From Aureimonas endophytica (GTDB lineage: Bacteria; Pseudomonadota; Alphaproteobacteria; Rhizobiales; Rhizobiaceae), in contig NZ_BMIQ01000001.1 of the NCBI RefSeq assembly GCF_014642635.1, positions 496,001 to 560,000 of the forward strand: DNA of 64,000 bases, in the 5' to 3' direction. Of this stretch, positions 9,020 through 22,152 are shown piece after piece. Under the pieces are notes generated by a model. That model was not told the DNA's origin. It worked only from the letters and a program-made list of their open reading frames with translations, and searched no databases. The position numbers and the translations under genes were made by a program. Each line of letters begins with the position of its first letter. Position 1 is the first letter of the stretch.

Positions 9020-10105
9020 TTACTCGGCCGCCTGCGGAACTTCGCCCGCATAGATATCCGTCCAGAGTTCCGAAGCGTCCGGCTCGCGGTCGTTCTGGGC
9101 GAAGTCGGCGGAATCGGCGACGGTGTCGCGCACGTCCTTGTCGATCGACTTCAGATCGTCCTCGGACATCCCGTAGGTGTCGATGAGCCGCTGGCGGACC
9201 TTCTCGATCGGATCGTTCTCCGAGCGCATCCGCTGCACCTCGTCGCGCGTGCGGTACTTGGCGGGGTCCGACATCGAATGGCCGCGATAGCGATAGGTCA
9301 GCATCTCGAGGATGATCGGGCCGTTGCCCTCGCGGCAATGGGAGAGCGCCAGCTCGCCCGCCGCGCGCACGGCGCGGACATCCATGCCGTCGACCTGAAT
9401 GCCGGGAATCTTGAAGGAGAGGCCGCGATGGGCGAAGTTCGTCTCCGCCGAAGCGCGGTTGACGGCCGTGCCCATGGCGTAGCGGTTGTTCTCGATCACA
9501 TAGACCGCCGGCAGCTTCCAGAGCGAGGCCATGTTGAAGGCCTCGTAGACCTGGCCCTGGTTCGCCGCGCCGTCGCCGAAATAGGTGATCGAGGCGCTGC
9601 TATTGCCCTTGTAGCGGTTGGCGAAGGCGAGACCCGTGCCGATCGGCACCTGGGCGCCGACGATGCCATGGCCACCGTAGAAATGCTTCTCCTTGGAGAA
9701 CATATGCATGGAGCCACCCTTGCCCTTGGAGTAGCCTCCACGGCGGCCGGTGAGCTCCGCCATCACGCCGCGTGCTTCCATGCCGGTGGCGAGCATATGG
9801 CCGTGGTCGCGATAGCCGGTGATGACCTGGTCGCCTTCCTGCATCGCCATCTGCATGCCGACGACGACGGCTTCCTGGCCGATATAGAGATGGCAGAAGC
9901 CGCCGATGAAGCCCATGCCGTAGAGCTGGCCGGCCTTCTCCTCGAAGCGGCGGATGAGAAGCATGTCGCGATAGGCGCGCAGCTCCTCGTCCTTCGAGAA
10001 CTCGGCGGGCGCGGGCGCCTCAAACTGTTCCAGCGTCCTGACGATCGCCTCGGCGCCCGGCGCCGCCTCCGCCTCGCCCGCCTTCTTCTGCTTGACCGCC
10101 GGCAT
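9020..10105 (-). CDS. pdhA: Pyruvate dehydrogenase E1 alpha subunit
   Basis: Thiamine-diphosphate-dependent subunit of 361 residues. The ThDP/Mg motif starts GDGAANQGQVYEAFN and ends ENN about 25 residues later; RYRGHSMSDP carries the conserved C-terminal loop. An Ala/Lys-rich N-terminus precedes the catalytic domain. The start at 10105 (MPAVKQKK) is preceded by GGAGA; an in-frame ATG at 10129 is possible but lacks it. It is the first gene of the minus-strand pdh cluster, with a promoter candidate about 55 bases upstream. Confidence 0.96.
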   Translation of the reverse strand: MPAVKQKKAGEAEAAPGAEAIVRTLEQFEAPAPAEFSKDEELRAYRDMLLIRRFEEKAGQLYGMGFIGGFCHLYIGQEAVVVGMQMAMQEGDQVITGYRDHGHMLATGMEARGVMAELTGRRGGYSKGKGGSMHMFSKEKHFYGGHGIVGAQVPIGTGLAFANRYKGNSSASITYFGDGAANQGQVYEAFNMASLWKLPAVYVIENNRYAMGTAVNRASAETNFAHRGLSFKIPGIQVDGMDVRAVRAAGELALSHCREGNGPIILEMLTYRYRGHSMSDPAKYRTRDEVQRMRSENDPIEKVRQRLIDTYGMSEDDLKSIDKDVRDTVADSADFAQNDREPDASELWTDIYAGEVPQAAE

Positions 10106-10157
10106 CGTGCGTCTCCGTTTCGCGGGCATCCCGGTGAAGGGATGCGACTGGCGCGCG

Positions 10158-10185
10158 AATATACCGATGGCGGGGGGCGCCGCAA
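10158..10185 (-). promoter_or_regulatory. Candidate pdhA promoter
   Basis: On the minus strand TTGCGG (10185-10180) is followed after 16 bases by TATATT (10163-10158). This is a good vegetative-sigma match in otherwise GC-rich sequence, placed to start transcription about 45 bases before the pdhA ATG. Inference from motif only. Confidence 0.4.
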
Positions 10186-10230
10186 GCCGGACGCCGCAGA
10201 TAAACCTCTATCTGGTTGAATTGCTGCGAT

Positions 10231-10267
10231 GCGGTAGAATTAACTCACGTTCGGTTCAATTTACCGC
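10231..10267 (-). terminator. Stem-loop at the end of ftsB
   Basis: GCGGTA plus AATT pair with AATT plus TACCGC around a 16-base loop, with one bulged base. The ftsB TAA stop lies inside the stem. There is no U-run, so it may stabilise the ftsB mRNA end or attenuate rather than terminate. Confidence 0.35.
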
Positions 10268-10581
10268 ATGATCATGACTTCGTCCGGCGTCGAATAGTTC
10301 AACGCCTGACGCGCCCGTTCGTCGATCATGTCGCGATCGAGCGTGCCGTCGTGAAGAAGCTCCACACGCTTCTCCAAACGCTCGCGCTGGTCGCGCAACT
10401 TGTCGTAGCGCTCGGCGGCGGCGGCTAGGCTCTGCATCAACTCGCGCTTCGATTCCAGGCCGTAATGGCCGCTCTGGGCGTGGAAGGCGAAATAGGCCAG
10501 GAAGCTGCAGCTGACGACCGGGACAATCAGCCGCGCCAGCTTCGACTTCCGATATTGCTTCGTCAGGATCGATCTCGCCAT
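10261..10581 (-). CDS. ftsB: FtsB/DivIC-type septum formation initiator
   Basis: The 106-residue bitopic protein has a short basic cytoplasmic N-terminus, one membrane segment (about 18-36) and a coiled-coil (about 45-85, rich in Glu, Arg, Leu), ending with a conserved DEVMIMR-like tail. FtsB bridges FtsL and FtsQ in the divisome and helps activate septal peptidoglycan synthesis. The family pattern ERARQALNYSTPDEVMIM fits. The gene lies upstream of pdhA on the same strand, as in other Rhizobiales. A full CtrA-type box lies 24 bases upstream of the ATG. Confidence 0.87.
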   Translation of the reverse strand: MARSILTKQYRKSKLARLIVPVVSCSFLAYFAFHAQSGHYGLESKRELMQSLAAAAERYDKLRDQRERLEKRVELLHDGTLDRDMIDERARQALNYSTPDEVMIMR

Positions 10582-10604
10582 GCCGCGATCCTATCCCGCG
10601 GCCA

Positions 10605-10619
10605 TTAATGGGCGGTTAA
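10605..10619. promoter_or_regulatory. CtrA-type box TTAA-N7-TTAA upstream of ftsB
   Basis: TTAA at 10605-10608 and TTAA at 10616-10619 are separated by exactly seven bases, the classical recognition pattern of the cell-cycle regulator CtrA. The site is 24 bases upstream of the ftsB ATG. CtrA control of division genes is established in Caulobacter and some Rhizobiales; binding here is inferred. Confidence 0.5.
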
Positions 10620-10712
10620 GCATGTCGTCCTTCGCCACCCCGACGATCCGCTCCAGATCATTGCTCCGAGGGACGCGCGCATCGGGCGTGGGCGTCCGGC
10701 GGAAGCGGGTGG

Positions 10713-11651
10713 ATGGACGAAGAGCGTCGAACGATCGAAGGCGAAGGCGCGAAGCCGGCCGGACGGAGCGAAACGGCTCGGGATCCCTCGAATCATGTCA
10801 CGCGCCGGCGCCTGAACGACGAGGGCTCGTCCCTGTCGGAAACGGAACTGGAGGAGGTCAGGGAAAGCCGCAAGCTGCGGCCTCTCGCCGTCTACGAGAC
10901 CGTGCGGCAGGAAGGTGAGGACGAACTGGCCCGGCCCGGTGCCAGTCTCTGGTGGTCGGGGCTTGCGGCTGGGCTTTCCATCGGCTTCTCGCTCTTCACG
11001 GAAGCTGCTCTACGCGCCCATCTGCCCGACGCGCCCTGGCGACCCCTGGTCGAGAACTGGGGCTATGCCGTCGGCTTTCTGATCGTGATTCTCGGCCGCC
11101 AGCAGCTCTTCACCGAGATCACGCTCACCGCGACGCTGCCGATCCTCGCCCGGCCGACCGCGAAGGGCGTCCTGGCGCTGCTGCGCCTCTGGGCCATCGT
11201 GCTTCTCGCCAACATGGTCGGGACGGCCATCTATGGCGGCGCCATGGCGCTGGAGGTGATGGGGGAGCCGGAGATCACCAGGGCGGCGCTGTCGATCGCC
11301 GAGGAGGCGGTGGCGTCGGGCGCCTCCGAAACGCTGCTTCACGGCATCGCCGCCGGCTGGATCATGGCGACCCTCGTCTGGCTGATGCCGTCGAGCGAGG
11401 CCTTCGGCTTCTTCGTGATCGCGCTCCTCACCTATCTGATCGCGCTCTTCGATCTCGCCCATATCGTGGCAGGGTCCGTCGAGGTCTTTCTCCTCGTCTT
11501 CCATGGCGAGCGGAGCTTTGGCGAGCTTCTCTGGAATTTCCAGATCCCTGCCCTTGCCGGCAATATCATCGGCGGCGCGGCGCTCTTCGCGCTCTTGTCC
11601 TATGGTCAGGTGGTCAAGGAGATGGACGGAAACGACAACGGGCGCGCCTGA
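10713..11651 (+). CDS. Formate/nitrite transporter (FNT) family channel with long N-terminal tail
   Basis: The 312-residue protein has a charged cytoplasmic tail of about 75 residues followed by six predicted membrane helices (from about residue 80 to the C-terminus). FNT marks are GRQQLFTEITLTATLPIL (helix-break region of the pore) and FDLAHIVAGSVEVFLLV with the pore histidine. FNT proteins are pentameric channels for formate, nitrite, hydrosulfide or other small monovalent acids; the substrate cannot be read here, and the tailed form resembles the YfdC branch. It is monocistronic, convergent with eno, and its stop codon forms the loop of a perfect hairpin. Confidence 0.85.
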   Translation: MDEERRTIEGEGAKPAGRSETARDPSNHVTRRRLNDEGSSLSETELEEVRESRKLRPLAVYETVRQEGEDELARPGASLWWSGLAAGLSIGFSLFTEAALRAHLPDAPWRPLVENWGYAVGFLIVILGRQQLFTEITLTATLPILARPTAKGVLALLRLWAIVLLANMVGTAIYGGAMALEVMGEPEITRAALSIAEEAVASGASETLLHGIAAGWIMATLVWLMPSSEAFGFFVIALLTYLIALFDLAHIVAGSVEVFLLVFHGERSFGELLWNFQIPALAGNIIGGAALFALLSYGQVVKEMDGNDNGRA

Positions 11652-11660
11652 GGCGCGCCC
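11640..11660. terminator. Perfect hairpin with the FNT stop codon as its loop
   Basis: GGGCGCGCC (11640-11648) and GGCGCGCCC (11652-11660) are exact inverted repeats; the three loop bases are the TGA stop of the FNT gene. It lies between convergent genes and lacks a U-run in either direction, so bidirectional termination is likely but not certain. Confidence 0.55.
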
Positions 11661-11690
11661 GCTTCGAAATCTGCTTTGCGGCGATGCGGA

Positions 11691-13223
<1,533 letters not shown>

Positions 13224-14108
13224 TCAGCGGCGCCGGGTCTCGAAGGCGAGAAAGATGCCGCTCTCGTCCCCGATCGGCACGACGAGGCGGCCCAGGATTT
13301 CGGTCGGCCGCCGGCCGGTTTCGGGGGCGAGCGCGCCGACGGTTTCCAACGCCTCCGTTTCCAGCAGCAGGCCGACGAGCCGCAGACCGCTCTCGGCCCG
13401 GACGCTCGTGCCGTAGCGCGCCGCGAGACCGTCCGGTGTCAGAACCTCGATCCGCGCATTGCCGATCGCCGCCGAAAAACCGAGGGAATTGATCACTTCG
13501 CTCTCGCAGCGCAGCACCGCTTCGAGGAACCCTCGAAAGCGGTCCGGCTCGTCGGCGGCGAAGACGAGATGGGCAATGCCCGTCACGCGGTTCGGATGGC
13601 GCGTCAGCGCCGAGCGGTCGAGCGCGAAATCGAACAGCCTCTGGCAGGCGAAGACGAAGGTTTCCGGCGCCGCGCGCTCGGCGGCGAAGGCGAGCCGGAA
13701 CGAGAGATCGATCACCCGGCCGTCCGGCCCGGTGAAAGGCCGGCCGAATTCCAGGATCTCGCCGCCGTCGAAACCTGCGAAGGAAAAGGTGTCGCGATCC
13801 GCCAGCGCATCGGCGCTGCGAATGGCGACGCCGGTGAAGGCGGGAAGCGGATGGCGCAGGCGATAGGCGATGTCGCGGCGCAGAAAGGCGTTGCCCTCGG
13901 CGGCACGGGTTTCGGCGAGATCCCGGTCGAGCAGCGCCAGCGGCTCCAGATAGCTGCCATCCGCGAAGAAGACGCAGGCATTGCCGCTGCCGAAGGGATG
14001 GGAGGCTTCCGGCGCCACCGTGAAGCCGAGGCCTGTCAGAAGCTCGCGAGCGCTGCCGAGATCGGCGACGGGCATGACCACATGGTCGAGATCGCGCCCG
14101 CCGCGCAT
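13224..14108 (-). CDS. VOC-superfamily glyoxalase-like protein
   Basis: The 294-residue protein resembles the Glyoxalase_3 (glyoxalase-like) branch of the vicinal-oxygen-chelate superfamily. It begins RDLDHVVMPVADLGSARELL, has EPLALLDRD in the first half and TGIAHLVFAADEPDRFRGF in the second, consistent with two beta-alpha-beta modules. No substrate can be assigned; family members include lactoylglutathione lyase relatives and extradiol dioxygenases. Its ATG is two bases after the pyrG stop (TGACGATG), so it is almost certainly co-expressed with CTP synthase, a pairing I cannot explain biochemically. Confidence 0.82.
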   Translation of the reverse strand: MRGGRDLDHVVMPVADLGSARELLTGLGFTVAPEASHPFGSGNACVFFADGSYLEPLALLDRDLAETRAAEGNAFLRRDIAYRLRHPLPAFTGVAIRSADALADRDTFSFAGFDGGEILEFGRPFTGPDGRVIDLSFRLAFAAERAAPETFVFACQRLFDFALDRSALTRHPNRVTGIAHLVFAADEPDRFRGFLEAVLRCESEVINSLGFSAAIGNARIEVLTPDGLAARYGTSVRAESGLRLVGLLLETEALETVGALAPETGRRPTEILGRLVVPIGDESGIFLAFETRRR

Positions 14109-14110
14109 CG

Positions 14111-16445
<2,335 letters not shown>

Positions 16446-16499
16446 GATTGTTTTTTCGGGCGGCGCGGCCGCCCCGATGGAGTTCGAAGTCGCCGGCTT

Positions 16500-16527
16500 C
16501 TTATAGGAGGCTCCGGCCAAATCCAAA
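16500..16527 (-). promoter_or_regulatory. Candidate secG promoter
   Basis: On the minus strand TTTGGA (16527-16522), a 16-base spacer and TATAAG (16505-16500) lie about 55 bases before the secG ATG, in the 199-base divergent region shared with the ppiD-like gene. Motif evidence only. Confidence 0.35.
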
Positions 16528-16644
16528 TGCTTTCACGACAGGAAAGCCGCGATAGCATGAAGGAATTCGCCGCCGGGCTCCTTGCGTCGGCGCCAGTCCT
16601 TTTCCTAATAGGGCCGACAAAGGTGGACGGAGACGCCCTATTCC

Positions 16645-18534
16645 ATGCTGAAGACGTTGCGCCACAAGACGTCCGGCCTCATCGCCAAGCTGATCCTCGG
16701 TCTCGTCGTCCTCGCCTTCGTGGCGACGGGCTTCGCCGGCTTCTTTCAGAGCAGCCCATCCTCGACGATCGTCGCCGCCGGCCGCACGAAGCTGACGGCG
16801 GAGGATTATCTGCTCGCCTGGCGGCAGGCGGAGGTCGGCCTCGCGAACCGTCTTCAGCGCCGCCCGACGCGCGAGGAGGCCGAGGCGAGCGGCATCGAGT
16901 CGCAGGTGATGGCGCAACTCGTCAGCCAGGCGGCGCTGGACGAGCAGGCGCGCCGGCTGGATCTCGGCCTTTCGCAGGAGCGGCTGGCGCAGCTGATCGC
17001 CGACGATCCGTCCTTCCACGACGCCGCGGGCAATTTCTCGCGCGCCAATTTCCGCCAGCTCCTGTCGAGCATCGGCATGTCCGAGAACGACTTCATCCGC
17101 AATCGGCAGAAGGCGGCGGTCCGAAGCCAGATCACCGATGCCGTGGCACGCGGCGCGACCGCGCCGATGGCGCTGAAGACCGCCTTCGGCCTTTATACCG
17201 GCGAGCGGCGGACGGTCGATTACATCACGCTTTCGCCCGCCAGCGTCGAGCCCGTCGCGGAACCCGCCGCCGACGCCGTGCAGGCCTATTTCGACAAGTA
17301 CAAGCAGCGCTATGCCGCGCCGGAATATCGCTCCGTCGCCTATGTCGTGGCGACGCCGGAGACGCTCGCCGATCCCGCCTCCATCTCGCAGGAGGCGATC
17401 GCCCAATATTACGACGCCAACAAGAGCCGCTTCGCCACGCCCGAGAAGCGTCAGGTGCAGCAGATCATCTTCCCGAATGCGGAGGCCGCCAAGGCCGCGA
17501 AGGGCGAGGCGACGTCCGGCAAGAGCTTCGAGGACATCGCGGCCGCGAGCGGCCGCAAGCTCGCCGATGGCGACCTCGGCCTGCGCACCAGGTCCGAAAT
17601 CCCGGACAAGGCGATCGCCGAGGCCGCCTTCGCTCTCCCCGAGGGCCAGATCTCCGATGTCGTCCAGGGCGTGTTCGGGCCGGTGCTGCTGCGCGTCGCG
17701 AAGATCGAGCCGGAAAGCGTGAAGCCGCTCGCCGAGGTGCAGGACGAGATCCGGCGGCAGCTGGCGCTCCAGGCCGCCGGCGAGGAGATGCAGCAGGCGC
17801 AGAACAATTTCGACGATGCCCGCGCGGGCGGCGCGAGCTTCGAGGAAGCCGCGCAGCGCGCCGGCCTGGCGGTGAAGACCATTCCCGCCATGTCGCATTT
17901 CGGCGAGGGTCCGGACGGGCAGCGCCTCGCCGATCTGCCCGAGGCGGAGGGCTTCCTTCAGGCCATCTTCGCCGCCGATACCAATGCCGAGAACCCGCCG
18001 CTCGCCATGCAGCCGAGCGGCAGCCTGTTCTACGACGTGACGAAGGTCGAACCGGCGCGTGACCGCACGCTCGACGAGGCGCGCGCCCGCGTCATCGCCG
18101 ATTGGAAGACCGACGAGGCGCAGCGCCTGCTCGGCGAGAAGGCGGAGGCGCTGAAGAAGCGCCTCGAAGGCGGCGAGACGCTGGATCAGGTCGCGGCCGG
18201 CGAGAAGCTGTCGAAGCAGACCGCCGCCGCCATCACCCGCCAGTCGGGTCCGGGGCAGCTCGGCGGCGAAGGCACCGAGGCCGCCTTCGCCGGCAGCGAA
18301 GGGCTCGCGGCGGTCGCCGTCGGACCCGACGGACAGTCGCGTCTCCTGCTGAAGGTCGTCTCAGTCGCGCCGCCGATCGATCCCGTCGCCTCGCTTCGCG
18401 CCGGCGACGTGCAGCAGCTCGATCAGCTGATGGTGAACGACCTCGTCCAGTCCTATGTCGACGGGCTGCGCGAGGCCTATCAGATCGTCTCCTATCCGCA
18501 GGCGATCGAGCGGGCCCAGGCGATGATCCGATGA
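16645..18534 (+). CDS. PpiD-like periplasmic peptidyl-prolyl isomerase / SurA_N protein
   Basis: The 629-residue protein has one N-terminal membrane anchor (about 12-33), then a SurA_N-type chaperone region (residues about 55-170, with [21 protein letters not shown]), a parvulin-like region (about 250-365) and a long helical C-terminus. This is the PpiD architecture: an inner-membrane-anchored chaperone near the SecYEG exit that helps folding of outer membrane proteins. The parvulin part is divergent, so isomerase activity is uncertain. It heads the plus-strand run with trpD, whose start overlaps its stop (ATGA), and is divergent to secG. Confidence 0.88.
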   Translation: MLKTLRHKTSGLIAKLILGLVVLAFVATGFAGFFQSSPSSTIVAAGRTKLTAEDYLLAWRQAEVGLANRLQRRPTREEAEASGIESQVMAQLVSQAALDEQARRLDLGLSQERLAQLIADDPSFHDAAGNFSRANFRQLLSSIGMSENDFIRNRQKAAVRSQITDAVARGATAPMALKTAFGLYTGERRTVDYITLSPASVEPVAEPAADAVQAYFDKYKQRYAAPEYRSVAYVVATPETLADPASISQEAIAQYYDANKSRFATPEKRQVQQIIFPNAEAAKAAKGEATSGKSFEDIAAASGRKLADGDLGLRTRSEIPDKAIAEAAFALPEGQISDVVQGVFGPVLLRVAKIEPESVKPLAEVQDEIRRQLALQAAGEEMQQAQNNFDDARAGGASFEEAAQRAGLAVKTIPAMSHFGEGPDGQRLADLPEAEGFLQAIFAADTNAENPPLAMQPSGSLFYDVTKVEPARDRTLDEARARVIADWKTDEAQRLLGEKAEALKKRLEGGETLDQVAAGEKLSKQTAAAITRQSGPGQLGGEGTEAAFAGSEGLAAVAVGPDGQSRLLLKVVSVAPPIDPVASLRAGDVQQLDQLMVNDLVQSYVDGLREAYQIVSYPQAIERAQAMIR

Positions 18535-19562
18535 GCGCTTCGCTGAAGCCCCTCATCGGCAAGGTCGCGGCGGGCGCCGCGCTGTCGCGGGCCGAGGCGG
18601 AAGAAGCCTTCGGCATCATGATGTCCGGCGAGGCGACGCCGACCCAGATCGGCGGCTTCCTGATGGCGCTGCGGGTGCGGGGCGAGACGGTGGACGAATT
18701 GGCGGGCGCGGTCTCCGTGCTGCGCGCCAACATGCTGAGGGTGGCGGCGCCGCCCGGCGCGATCGACATCGTCGGCACTGGCGGCGACCATGCGGGCACG
18801 CTGAATGTCTCCACCTGCTCCGCCTTCGTCGCGGCGGCCTGCGGCCTCGTCGTCGCCAAGCACGGCAACCGGGCGCTGTCCTCGCGCTCCGGCTCGGCCG
18901 ATGTTCTCGTCTCGCTCGGCGTCAAGGTGGATCTCACGCCGGACGACATCGCCCGGACCATCTCGGAGGCGGGGCTCGGCTTCATGTTCGCGCCGCTGCA
19001 TCATCCGGCGATGCGCTTCGTCGGCCCGAGCCGCGTCGAACTCGGCACGCGAACGATCTTCAACCTTCTCGGCCCCCTGTCGAACCCGGCGTCGGTGAAG
19101 CGCATGCTGGTCGGCGTCTATAGCGACGAATGGCTGCTGCCCGTCGCCGAGACGCTTCTGGAGCTCGGCGCCGAGGCCGCCTGGGTGGTGCATGGCGCCG
19201 GGCTCGACGAGATGACGGTCTGCGGCACGACCAGCATCGCCGCGGTCGAGGCCGGGCGCATCGAACGGTTCGACATCGAGCCCGAGGATGTCGGCCTCTC
19301 CCGCGCACCGGTCGACGCGATTCGCGGCGGCGACGCCGATGCGAATGCGGTGGCCCTTCGCGCCGTGCTCCGGGGCGAGCGGAACGCCTATCGCGACATC
19401 GTGCTCCTGAACGTCGCCGGGGCGCTCGTGATGGCCGGTGCGGCGGCGGACCTGCCCGCCGGCATCGCGCGCGCGGCGGAGGCGATCGATTCGGGATCGG
19501 CGCTCGCCGCGCTGGAGCGGCTCGTCATGTCCTCCAATCGAACGGTGGAACAAGCGCCATGA
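18531..19562 (+). CDS. trpD: Anthranilate phosphoribosyltransferase
   Basis: Second step of tryptophan synthesis: anthranilate plus PRPP to phosphoribosyl-anthranilate. The 343-residue sequence contains [17 protein letters not shown] (PRPP binding), [18 protein letters not shown] and [10 protein letters not shown]. The start overlaps the ppiD-like stop and the end overlaps trpC, each by four bases, indicating translational coupling. Only trpD and trpC are here; trpE and the other pathway genes are elsewhere, as in other Rhizobiales. Confidence 0.97.
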   Translation: MSASLKPLIGKVAAGAALSRAEAEEAFGIMMSGEATPTQIGGFLMALRVRGETVDELAGAVSVLRANMLRVAAPPGAIDIVGTGGDHAGTLNVSTCSAFVAAACGLVVAKHGNRALSSRSGSADVLVSLGVKVDLTPDDIARTISEAGLGFMFAPLHHPAMRFVGPSRVELGTRTIFNLLGPLSNPASVKRMLVGVYSDEWLLPVAETLLELGAEAAWVVHGAGLDEMTVCGTTSIAAVEAGRIERFDIEPEDVGLSRAPVDAIRGGDADANAVALRAVLRGERNAYRDIVLLNVAGALVMAGAAADLPAGIARAAEAIDSGSALAALERLVMSSNRTVEQAP

Positions 19563-20371
19563 CCGACATTCTGCGCCGGATCGAGACCTACAAGCGCGAG
19601 GAGATCGCCGAAGCGATACGCGCGCGCCCCCTGGCCGAGATCGAGGCCGCCGCCCGGGCCCAAGACGCGCCGCGCGGCTTCGCGGCGGCCATCCGCCGCA
19701 AGCATGCCGAAGGGCGCCACGCGCTGATCGCGGAGATCAAGAAGGCGAGCCCGTCGAAGGGGCTGATTCGCGCCGATTTCGATCCGCCGGCGCTCGCGAA
19801 AGCCTATGAGCGCGGCGGCGCCGCCTGCCTCAGCATCCTCACCGATGGACCGTCCTTCCAGGGCGAACCAGCCTTTCTCACGGCCGGGCGCGCCGCGACC
19901 GCGCTGCCGGCGCTGCGCAAGGACTTCCTGTTCGACACCTATCAGGTGGCGGAAGCCCGCGCCTGGGGCGCCGACGCGATCTTAATCATCATGGCGGCGG
20001 TGGACGACGCGCTGGCGGCGGATCTCGAAGCCGCCGCCTTCGACCATGGCATGGACGTCCTTCTCGAAGTCCATGACGAGGTGGAGACCGAGCGCGCCCT
20101 GAAGCTCCGCTCGCCGCTCTTCGGGATCAACAATCGTAATCTGCGCACGTTCGAGACCGATCTCGGCGTGGCGCTGCGGCTGGCGCGCCTCGTGCCGGAG
20201 GATCGCATCCTCGTCGGGGAAAGCGGCATCTTCACGCCGGCCGATTGCGCCCGTCTTGCAGAAGCGCGCATCCGCGCCTTCCTTGTCGGCGAGAGCCTGA
20301 TGCGTCAGGCGGATGTGGAAGCCGCGACCCGCGCGCTTCTCGCCACCGATGCGGCGGAGGCGGCGTCGTGA
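19559..20371 (+). CDS. trpC: Indole-3-glycerol phosphate synthase
   Basis: TIM-barrel enzyme of 270 residues that closes the indole ring in tryptophan synthesis. Motifs: [13 protein letters not shown] (catalytic lysine), [12 protein letters not shown] (catalytic lysine), ALIEVHDE-like [23 protein letters not shown] and ILVGESGI near the phosphate site. The start is set by the ATGA overlap with trpD; the stop overlaps the GTG start of moaC. It is monofunctional, with no TrpF fusion. Confidence 0.97.
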   Translation: MTDILRRIETYKREEIAEAIRARPLAEIEAAARAQDAPRGFAAAIRRKHAEGRHALIAEIKKASPSKGLIRADFDPPALAKAYERGGAACLSILTDGPSFQGEPAFLTAGRAATALPALRKDFLFDTYQVAEARAWGADAILIIMAAVDDALAADLEAAAFDHGMDVLLEVHDEVETERALKLRSPLFGINNRNLRTFETDLGVALRLARLVPEDRILVGESGIFTPADCARLAEARIRAFLVGESLMRQADVEAATRALLATDAAEAAS

Positions 20372-20862
20372 GCGAAGCGCGCCTCACCCATCTCGACGCA
20401 GAGGGCGCCGCCGCGATGGTCGATGTCGGCGATAAGGCGGTCACGCGGCGCAGCGCCACGGCGGAAGGTCTGGTGATCATGGCGCCGGAAACGCTGGCGC
20501 TCATCCAGGCGGGCCAGGTCAAGAAGGGCGACGTCCTGTCGATCGCCCGCATCGCCGGCATCATGGGCGCGAAGCGGACGGCGGATCTCATTCCGCTCTG
20601 CCATCCCCTGTCCCTGAACAAGGTGGATGTGCGAATCGCGATCGAACCCGCCCTGCCCGGTCTGCGCGTCGCCGCCACCGCCAGCGTCACCGCGAAGACG
20701 GGCGTCGAGATGGAGGCGCTGACCGCCGTCTCGGTCGCGTGTCTCACGATCTACGACATGGCGAAGGCGGTCGATCGCGGCATGGAGATCACCGGGCTGC
20801 GACTGGTCGAGAAGTCGGGCGGCGCGTCCGGCGACTGGCGGACGGACGCGCGCCGGCCATGA
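20368..20862 (+). CDS. moaC: Cyclic pyranopterin monophosphate synthase MoaC
   Basis: Molybdenum cofactor enzyme, 164 residues, that completes conversion of GTP to cyclic pyranopterin monophosphate with MoaA. The signature is complete: [31 protein letters not shown] and [20 protein letters not shown] with the AKAVD lysine. The GTG start is chosen because it overlaps the trpC stop (GTGA). Stop overlaps the moeA ATG. Product feeds the molybdoenzyme encoded at 60.8 kb among others. Confidence 0.97.
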   Translation: MSEARLTHLDAEGAAAMVDVGDKAVTRRSATAEGLVIMAPETLALIQAGQVKKGDVLSIARIAGIMGAKRTADLIPLCHPLSLNKVDVRIAIEPALPGLRVAATASVTAKTGVEMEALTAVSVACLTIYDMAKAVDRGMEITGLRLVEKSGGASGDWRTDARRP

Positions 20863-22070
20863 GCCTGATCCCGGTCGAGGAAGCGTTCCGGCGCATCGTC
20901 GGCGATGCCGCCCCGATCGGCGACACCGAAACTCTGCCGCTCGGCGAGGCCTTCGGCCGTGTCCTGGCGCGGGATCTTCCGGCCGGCCGCAGCCAGCCGG
21001 GCTTCGACGCCTCGGCGATGGACGGCTACGCGCTCCGGTCCGAAGATATTGGCTACAAACCGGAGCCACTGCGGATCGTTGGCGAATCGGCCGCCGGGCG
21101 GGCCTTCGAGGGACGTTGCGACACCGGGGACTGCGTGCGGATCTTCACCGGCGCGCCGATGCCGGACGGCGCCGACGCCGTGCTGATCCAGGAAAATGCC
21201 GAGCGCCTCGCCGATGGCCGCCTCCTGCCCAGGACGGGGGTAAAGGTCGGCCAGCATGTCCGCCGGGCGGGCATCGACTTCCAGGCAGGTGACATCCTCG
21301 TTCCGGCGCGCGGGATCCTGACCGCCGGCCGCATCGCGCTCGCGGCGAGCGGCTCCCATCCAACCCTCGACGTCGTCCGCCGGCCGCGCGTCGCGATTCT
21401 GGCAACGGGTGACGAACTGGTCCCGCCCGGAGCGCCGGTCGGGCCGTCGCAGATCGTCGCGTCCAACAGCTTCGGCATCGCCGGTCTCGTCCGGGCGGCG
21501 GGCGGCGAGCCGCTCGATTACGGCATCGCGCCGGACGCGGCGGAGACGATCGGCCGGCTGGTCGATCGCGCCGTGGCCGAACGCGTCGACATTCTCGTCA
21601 CGATCGGCGGGGCGTCGGTCGGCGATCACGATCTCATCGGGCCGGTCTTCGCCTCGCGCGGCGTGGCGCTCGATTTCTGGAAGCTGGCGATGCGTCCCGG
21701 CAAGCCGCTGATGGCGGGCCGTCTCGGTCCGCTGCGCCTGCTCGGCCTGCCGGGCAATCCGGCATCGAGCATGGTCACCGCCACGCTCTTCCTGCAACCC
21801 CTCGTCCGAGCCCTGCTCGGCCTTGTCGCGACGATTCCCTATCGCGAGGGGATCCTCGGCGCCGACATGGTCGCCAATGACGAGCGCGCCGACTTCATCC
21901 GCGCGACGATCGGCGATTCGACGGCCGTCGTGCCGATCGTCAGCCCGTTCGGACGTCAGGACTCCTCTCTGCTCTCGGTCTTCGCCCGCGCCGACGCCCT
22001 GCTCCTGCGCGAGCCGCATGCGCCGGCCGCGAAGGCGGGCGAACCTTGCCGGTTCATCGTGCTCGGCTGA
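20859..22070 (+). CDS. moeA: Molybdopterin molybdenumtransferase MoeA
   Basis: The 403-residue protein inserts molybdate into adenylylated molybdopterin. It has the MoeA domain order: an N-terminal MoeA_N region with [11 protein letters not shown] and the [18 protein letters not shown] segment, a MoCF-binding domain with [23 protein letters not shown] and [12 protein letters not shown], and a C-terminal beta-barrel domain. It is coupled to moaC by an ATGA overlap and is the last gene before the LexA-regulated lexA promoter. Confidence 0.96.
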   Translation: MSLIPVEEAFRRIVGDAAPIGDTETLPLGEAFGRVLARDLPAGRSQPGFDASAMDGYALRSEDIGYKPEPLRIVGESAAGRAFEGRCDTGDCVRIFTGAPMPDGADAVLIQENAERLADGRLLPRTGVKVGQHVRRAGIDFQAGDILVPARGILTAGRIALAASGSHPTLDVVRRPRVAILATGDELVPPGAPVGPSQIVASNSFGIAGLVRAAGGEPLDYGIAPDAAETIGRLVDRAVAERVDILVTIGGASVGDHDLIGPVFASRGVALDFWKLAMRPGKPLMAGRLGPLRLLGLPGNPASSMVTATLFLQPLVRALLGLVATIPYREGILGADMVANDERADFIRATIGDSTAVVPIVSPFGRQDSSLLSVFARADALLLREPHAPAAKAGEPCRFIVLG

Positions 22071-22084
22071 CGAAGTCAAAGCTT

Positions 22085-22110
22085 GAACGCTTGCGGAACA
22101 CAACTAGAAC
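22085..22110. promoter_or_regulatory. Three tandem LexA half-sites (GAAC every 11 bp)
   Basis: GAAC occurs at 22085-22088, 22096-22099 and 22107-22110, each pair separated by exactly seven bases. GAAC-N7-GAAC (GTTC-N7-GTTC on the other strand) is the established alphaproteobacterial LexA operator, so two overlapping operators share the middle half-site. They overlap the -35 region and abut the -10 of the lexA promoter, as expected for autorepression. Confidence 0.85.
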
Positions 22111-22117
22111 ATATAAT
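22091..22117 (+). promoter_or_regulatory. Candidate lexA promoter
   Basis: A perfect -10 TATAAT (22112-22117) lies 15 bases after TTGCGG (22091-22096), 35 bases before the lexA ATG. The -35 is embedded in the LexA operators. Confidence 0.6.
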
Positions 22118-22152
22118 CCTTGTTCAGGTTTTGTTTTGATGGACTCGCCGCG

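Noticed and set aside
3223-10219. Very long plus-strand open frames opposite the pdh genes (including frames of over 1200 codons)
   Set aside because: They are antisense to strongly conserved PDH genes and arise from GC-rich codon bias; their translations are low-complexity, Arg/Asp/His/Leu-rich and match no family.
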